Below, piece by piece: positions 22,283 to 26,041 of a DNA stretch of 26,041 nucleotides. The notes beneath the pieces were generated by a model, which did not search any database, was not told the origin of the DNA, and was given only the letters and a program-made list of their open reading frames with translations. A program made the translations under genes and the position numbers. This DNA is from Clostridiales bacterium (GTDB taxonomy: Bacteria > Bacillota > Clostridia > Lachnospirales > WQUN01). The stretch spans positions 1 through 26,041 of the forward strand of contig JAISZF010000253.1 in NCBI GenBank assembly GCA_031269415.1. Reading direction: 5' to 3'. The stretch's first letter is position 1, and each line of letters begins with the position of its first letter.

Positions 22283-24634
22283 TTAACAGCGCCGCGAAAC
22301 GCGATTCTTATAAAACAAGCCTGCCGGATAAGGGTAGGCTTGTTTTGAATTCGTATATAGTACATACTCAGCTTTCGCCATGGCAATCAGCTCTTCTATT
22401 GGATAAATCCGGCTTTGCCGCAATGATCCCACGCAATCGAAAATCAGCGTATCGCCTGTTGTATCCGTCAGCCGCGGCAATGACGCCAGCGGATTGAAAT
22501 CCACGTCCAGCAGCGACCCGCCGCGTTCGCCGTCCGCCGCTATGTACTCGCTTATTAAATAATCATCCCGCTGTATAATGCTGACTATCCGCGTATCCGG
22601 TTCAAGCAGGGTTAAGAATTTACCTGTTTTTAGACTGTAAACGGCAGGGGTTCCCCGAAGCGGAGAAATAACAACCGCTTCCGGCGTGAAGAACGCTTCG
22701 CTCTGTCCCTCAATCGGTATGTCGAAGAGTTTTTTCCTGGAGTCATCATAGACAGAACCGGATGTTCCGTCACTGACAGCGAACAGGAACCCGTCTTGGG
22801 TCTCAGCCGCGCCGATCACCTCACCCTCGCCAAGAAACGCGGAGTCTGCATCCATGCCGCAATACGCCGCGCGATCTCCCTGAATTTCAGAAACATATCC
22901 GGGAGCCGCCGCGTCTATGTCAACCAGGCTCAACTCTCCGTCCTTATCTAGGACGCTAATCCCGTAAGGCGCGTAAAATACCGATTTTAGGTCTGTTTTT
23001 TCATATATCAAGGTTCCGTCCGCGCCGGAATATATACGCAGGGCGTCTTTATACATGACAGCCAGATTCCCGCTTTCTTTGCCGAATCGCTGTTCGGACA
23101 CTGAGTCGCTGTCGGGTATCAGGGTTTCATTCAGCAGATCGCCGTTTATATCGTATAAACGGAAACTTTCACGCGAAAACAGCGTAACTCTTGTGTTATC
23201 GGCGTTAACCCGCGCCTCGTCATGCTTAAAGGCAGGGTCGTATGTAAAAATTTCGGATTCGTCGTAAGTGTCAAGTTTGAGCAGCCGCAGATCAGGCGAG
23301 TCACGGCTGCCGAGAACCGCGTAACCGCCCGCGAGCCGCGCGAAGTCGTATGGAGAGCCGCCGGGTCGTTTGTCCAGCGGTACCGCGTTTGAGTCAAATA
23401 AACAGATATTGCCGTCGTCTGAAGATATCAGCGTGTACCCTCCGTCGGTCGCGAAAGCGCGTATGCCCGAATCAGGATTGGCGATCTCCTGCCGCTCGCC
23501 TGTGGCGGGGGTCAATTTTATCAACAGGTTATCCGTTGAAAGATACACGCCGGTACTATTGACGGACATGATCGAGGGCTCTTTGCTCTCATAGCCGGCC
23601 GTTTGTTTGTATGTTTCCAAGTCTAGTACCGCGTAAGCCGAAGATGCTGCGTTACGGGCTGAAAGGGCAAGGTACTTATCGTAGAATCCGCCCTCAATCC
23701 GTGTGTAGTCAAGGGGAAGTGTCAATTCAAATGAGTTCTCGCTGTTATCCAGATCAAACATGTCAATCGAGCCGTCGGAAAAGCTGACGGCTAGAAGGCT
23801 GCCATCCTTATTCAAGGCGAACAGATTATCGTTGCCGCCGGAAGGATCACCATCCGGGTCAACAAGCCGGCTCTTTCCCGCGAATGAGAGAGTCGTCAAT
23901 ATTCCGCCTTCGGCGTTATATACGGTTGTTTCGCCGTCGCCTTTATAAACAGCGGCTATAACTCCGTTTTGAGAGACCGCTACGCGGGTGGCCGGCTTGC
24001 CGCTCCACAGTATCGTGTCATTCTCTATATCATATACCGATACGCCGTTTTCTCCGGTATACGCCACACGATTGTCGTCCATGAAGACAGCCTCGGCCGG
24101 TCCGGAATCAATTACGGGCAAATTCGCCTTTTCTTCAGAGGTTTCAGTGTTGAATATCAGAACCGCGGACGCGTAAACCGCGGCGGCGGTCTTTCCGTCC
24201 GGTGATATACCGAGGTAAATGGGAGCGGACGGCAGTTTATGTACCGCGTAAGGCTTATATGTATCTGAGAGTTTATAAACGCCTAGGATATCCGTTAAAG
24301 CCTTTTTAGCCTCCGGGGTGTACGGCGGACTGAAGATTCCCCGCTTTTCTGGCAAAGCCCGCAACGCGTATGTGAGCGCGGCTTCAGAATCCCCTTTATC
24401 GTATTCGCCGTATGAATCCTCAATATCGGCAAAAGCGCTTCGCAATTCTCGCAACTGTCTGAATCCCGTAAATGACAAGAATGCGCTTAATAAAAAGATT
24501 ACCGCCAGCGCCGTGAGTAAGACTCCGACGGGTCTTCGCGATAACCGGGCGCGTGACAAGACAACGCTGAGGATGAACGCTGCAAGCGAGATAACCGCCG
24601 CCGCGAGCCCGCCGTATAATAATAATTCACTCAT
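22283..24634 (-). CDS. Membrane-anchored WD40-like beta-propeller protein
   Basis: The 783-aa product has two transmembrane helices (about 4-26 and 37-57), a helical stretch of about 60 residues, and then a long beta-propeller-like region (about 115-750). Its repeated blades carry phrases such as IYLGISPDGKTAAAVYASAV, DGSLLAVSFSDGSIDMFDLD and NICLFDSNAVPLD. No catalytic motif is seen; a scaffolding or sensing role is likely. I start at ATG 24634, which has GAGGTGGAG upstream; an upstream in-frame extension lacks a ribosome site. The final ~25 codons after IEELIAMAKAEY cross the terminator hairpin of the convergent dehydrogenase gene and may be a read-through extension after loss of an earlier stop. 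Confidence 0.8.
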   Translation of the reverse strand: MSELLLYGGLAAAVISLAAFILSVVLSRARLSRRPVGVLLTALAVIFLLSAFLSFTGFRQLRELRSAFADIEDSYGEYDKGDSEAALTYALRALPEKRGIFSPPYTPEAKKALTDILGVYKLSDTYKPYAVHKLPSAPIYLGISPDGKTAAAVYASAVLIFNTETSEEKANLPVIDSGPAEAVFMDDNRVAYTGENGVSVYDIENDTILWSGKPATRVAVSQNGVIAAVYKGDGETTVYNAEGGILTTLSFAGKSRLVDPDGDPSGGNDNLFALNKDGSLLAVSFSDGSIDMFDLDNSENSFELTLPLDYTRIEGGFYDKYLALSARNAASSAYAVLDLETYKQTAGYESKEPSIMSVNSTGVYLSTDNLLIKLTPATGERQEIANPDSGIRAFATDGGYTLISSDDGNICLFDSNAVPLDKRPGGSPYDFARLAGGYAVLGSRDSPDLRLLKLDTYDESEIFTYDPAFKHDEARVNADNTRVTLFSRESFRLYDINGDLLNETLIPDSDSVSEQRFGKESGNLAVMYKDALRIYSGADGTLIYEKTDLKSVFYAPYGISVLDKDGELSLVDIDAAAPGYVSEIQGDRAAYCGMDADSAFLGEGEVIGAAETQDGFLFAVSDGTSGSVYDDSRKKLFDIPIEGQSEAFFTPEAVVISPLRGTPAVYSLKTGKFLTLLEPDTRIVSIIQRDDYLISEYIAADGERGGSLLDVDFNPLASLPRLTDTTGDTLIFDCVGSLRQSRIYPIEELIAMAKAEYVLYTNSKQAYPYPAGLFYKNRVSRRC
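22312..22346 (+). terminator. Intrinsic terminator of the alcohol dehydrogenase gene
   Basis: AAAACAAGCCTGCC (22312-22325) pairs with GGTAGGCTTGTTTT (22333-22346), one G-U included, giving a 14-bp stem with T tract. It is symmetrical and could also work on the minus strand, but there it would lie inside the tail of the converging gene. Confidence 0.8.
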
Positions 24635-24750
24635 AAGAAAACTCCACCTCGTTCTATGGCATTCGCGTATATGAGAATACTGGTTGAACAATACAAATTT
24701 AACATAATATTCCTTTATTGGCAATAAGTCGATCGCTTATTTCTAATCGC

Positions 24751-24779
24751 TTGAATAAAAGTCATCATAATGATAAAAT
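24751..24779 (+). promoter_or_regulatory. Promoter of the phosphoesterase gene
   Basis: TTGAAT (24751-24756), a 17-bp spacer and TAAAAT (24774-24779) lie 52 bp upstream of the ATG at 24832. Confidence 0.7.
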
Positions 24780-24831
24780 AAGTTATATCCATATACTGTT
24801 GCGGATTGAGTATAAAAAGCGGGGGATCTTC

Positions 24832-25965
24832 ATGGAAAGCGTTAAGGTACTGCACTGCGCGGATCTGCATCTGGGCGCGCCGTTCTCAAGTTTGCCGCCC
24901 GGCGTGGCCGCCGAGCGATCAAATGATCTCAGGCGTGTATTTATGAGAATTGTCGAAATGTGTAAAACCGATAGAGTACAGTTGCTGCTTGTTTCCGGTG
25001 ATCTCTTTGACAGCGTCCATATATCTGACAGTCTGTCAGATATGGTTCGGAACGCGTTCAACTCCATCCCCGGCACATTTGTCGCTATCGCGCCCGGCAA
25101 CCATGATCCCGCGGTGTTTGACTCGCCGTATCGCAATAAAGAGAGTTGGCCCAGAAATGTGTTTATTTTTACCGATGGGCTCTCGTATTTGGATCTGTCC
25201 GTTATGAACGTCAGGTTGTGGGGGGTGGGGTTTACGCACGTCTATCAGCATCAGCCGCTTCTAATAAGCACCGGTTTTACGGATACCGATATGCTCAATA
25301 TCTGTGTAATGCACGGCGACCTTGTTCAAACAGGCGGTTCTTCCGCGTACAACCCGATTACCGCCGCGATGATCGCCGACTGCGGTATGGATTATCTGGC
25401 CTTGGGCCATGTGCATAAACGTTCGGAGATCCTCAAGGCGGGAAGTGTGTTCTACGCTTACCCGGGAAGCCCGGAGGGCCTTGGGTTCGATGAGAAAGGC
25501 GATCGCGGCGTTTACATGGGTGAAATCGCCCGAGGCGTTTGCGATATGCGATTTTACGCGTTAAACCGGCGCGAATATGTGGATATTCACATTCAGGCGA
25601 CGGGTTTGGCCCGACAGGAAATAATTCAGCTTATACGTGATAAACTGCGCACGGATAAAACGAGAGCGGTAGACGACATGATCAGGATAAACATGACAGG
25701 CGACGTGACCGAGGATAGCTATGTTTCGCCGGAATACGTGACAGTCGCGCTCGCTGACGTTTTTTACGTGAACATAAACGATCAAACGCGGTTGGATGTC
25801 CATGCGGAAAGCGGCGGGCATGACTTTACCCTGCGCAATATATTCGTCAGAAAGATGCTGGAACGCATAGAGAAAAATCCGTCGGACGAATCACTGAAAT
25901 TAGCGATGAAACTGGGGCTGAGAGCGTTTACTGAAAAGGTCGCTTATACATTTCGCGGTATATAA
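24832..25965 (+). CDS. YhaO/SbcD-like DNA repair metallophosphoesterase
   Basis: The 377-aa calcineurin-like phosphoesterase has the five metal-site motifs: ADLHLG (Asp11, His13), SGDLFD (Asp57), PGNHDP (Asn90, His91), MHGDL (His161) and GHVHKR (His193, His195). The arrangement and C-terminal extension match the YhaO/SbcD/Mre11 group, which are exo/endonuclease subunits working with an SMC-like ATPase (YhaN or SbcC). The ATG is 6 nt from GGGGGA; the longer open frame upstream overlaps the promoter and has no ribosome site. The next gene starts 2 nt after the stop but encodes a small membrane protein start rather than a recognisable ATPase. Confidence 0.92.
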   Translation: MESVKVLHCADLHLGAPFSSLPPGVAAERSNDLRRVFMRIVEMCKTDRVQLLLVSGDLFDSVHISDSLSDMVRNAFNSIPGTFVAIAPGNHDPAVFDSPYRNKESWPRNVFIFTDGLSYLDLSVMNVRLWGVGFTHVYQHQPLLISTGFTDTDMLNICVMHGDLVQTGGSSAYNPITAAMIADCGMDYLALGHVHKRSEILKAGSVFYAYPGSPEGLGFDEKGDRGVYMGEIARGVCDMRFYALNRREYVDIHIQATGLARQEIIQLIRDKLRTDKTRAVDDMIRINMTGDVTEDSYVSPEYVTVALADVFYVNINDQTRLDVHAESGGHDFTLRNIFVRKMLERIEKNPSDESLKLAMKLGLRAFTEKVAYTFRGI

Positions 25966-25967
25966 AC

Positions 25968-26041
25968 ATGAATATTCGACCGTTGATAAAAAAAACCGAT
26001 TTAGTAATTATACTGTCGCTGTTGGCTTTAGCTTCAGCCGG
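25968..26041 (+). CDS. N-terminus of a membrane-anchored protein (cut by window end)
   Basis: The ATG lies 2 nt after the phosphoesterase stop, so the two are probably co-transcribed. The 24 visible residues are MNIRPLIKKTDLVIILSLLA plus LASA: a short basic stretch and a hydrophobic helix. Small Firmicutes proteins with a NusG domain II often begin this way, but the domain itself is outside the window, so this is only a guess. Confidence 0.6.
   Translation, partial: MNIRPLIKKTDLVIILSLLALASA

Overview
The window reads as chromosomal DNA of a Gram-positive, low-to-mid GC bacterium, most likely a member of the Clostridia (Bacillota). The evidence is: strong GGAGG-type Shine-Dalgarno sites; A/T-rich TTGNNN-17-TATAAT promoters; an FMN-riboswitch-linked RibU-type ECF transporter subunit; a YkvI-family permease; a YwqA/YwqB-like SNF2/SWIM pair; a YhaO-like nuclease; and a SipW-type signal peptide on a surface protein. 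This assignment is by gene content only. I see no tRNA, rRNA, CRISPR array, insertion sequence or prophage.

Layout. 1-2080: an AT-rich leader, then a secreted protein with a TasA/SipW-class signal and two C-terminal repeats, closed by a bidirectional terminator. 2104-2795: a small Asn-rich lipoprotein gene (minus) and an unassigned structured intergenic block. 2796-6295: malQ and glutamine-dependent nadE, overlapping by 4 bp. 6430-8644 (minus): oligoendopeptidase F and a HIT hydrolase. 8712-11491: glycogen synthase, a 33-codon signal-peptide-only ORF, and a YkvI-like permease whose ribosome site lies inside a hairpin. 11630-15771 (minus): an FMN riboswitch, ribU, a membrane-anchored protein, and an unusual fusion of a xylose-isomerase-like TIM barrel with an acyl-CoA synthetase. 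15802-16884 (minus): a membrane protein with a possible permuted papain-like domain. 17112-20504: SNF2 ATPase plus SWIM zinc-finger protein. 20581-20993: remnant of a YhcG/DUF1016 nuclease. 21059-22231: iron alcohol dehydrogenase. 22283-24634 (minus): a membrane-anchored beta-propeller protein. 24832-26041: a YhaO-like phosphoesterase and the start of another membrane protein.

MalQ and GlgA handle alpha-glucans, and NadE, RibU and the alcohol dehydrogenase serve redox cofactors, so much of the window is central metabolism. The most unusual object is the 843-residue TIM-barrel/acyl-CoA-ligase fusion. It keeps the expected active-site residues in both halves and may be co-transcribed with riboswitch-controlled ribU. 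Other points of interest are regulatory: a probable AUA start behind an ideal ribosome site, an Ala-rich mini-ORF abutting a hairpin that hides a ribosome site, an FMN riboswitch with a visible antiterminator pairing, two divergent promoters with -35 boxes 2 bp apart, and an intrinsic terminator lying inside the tail of a convergent gene.
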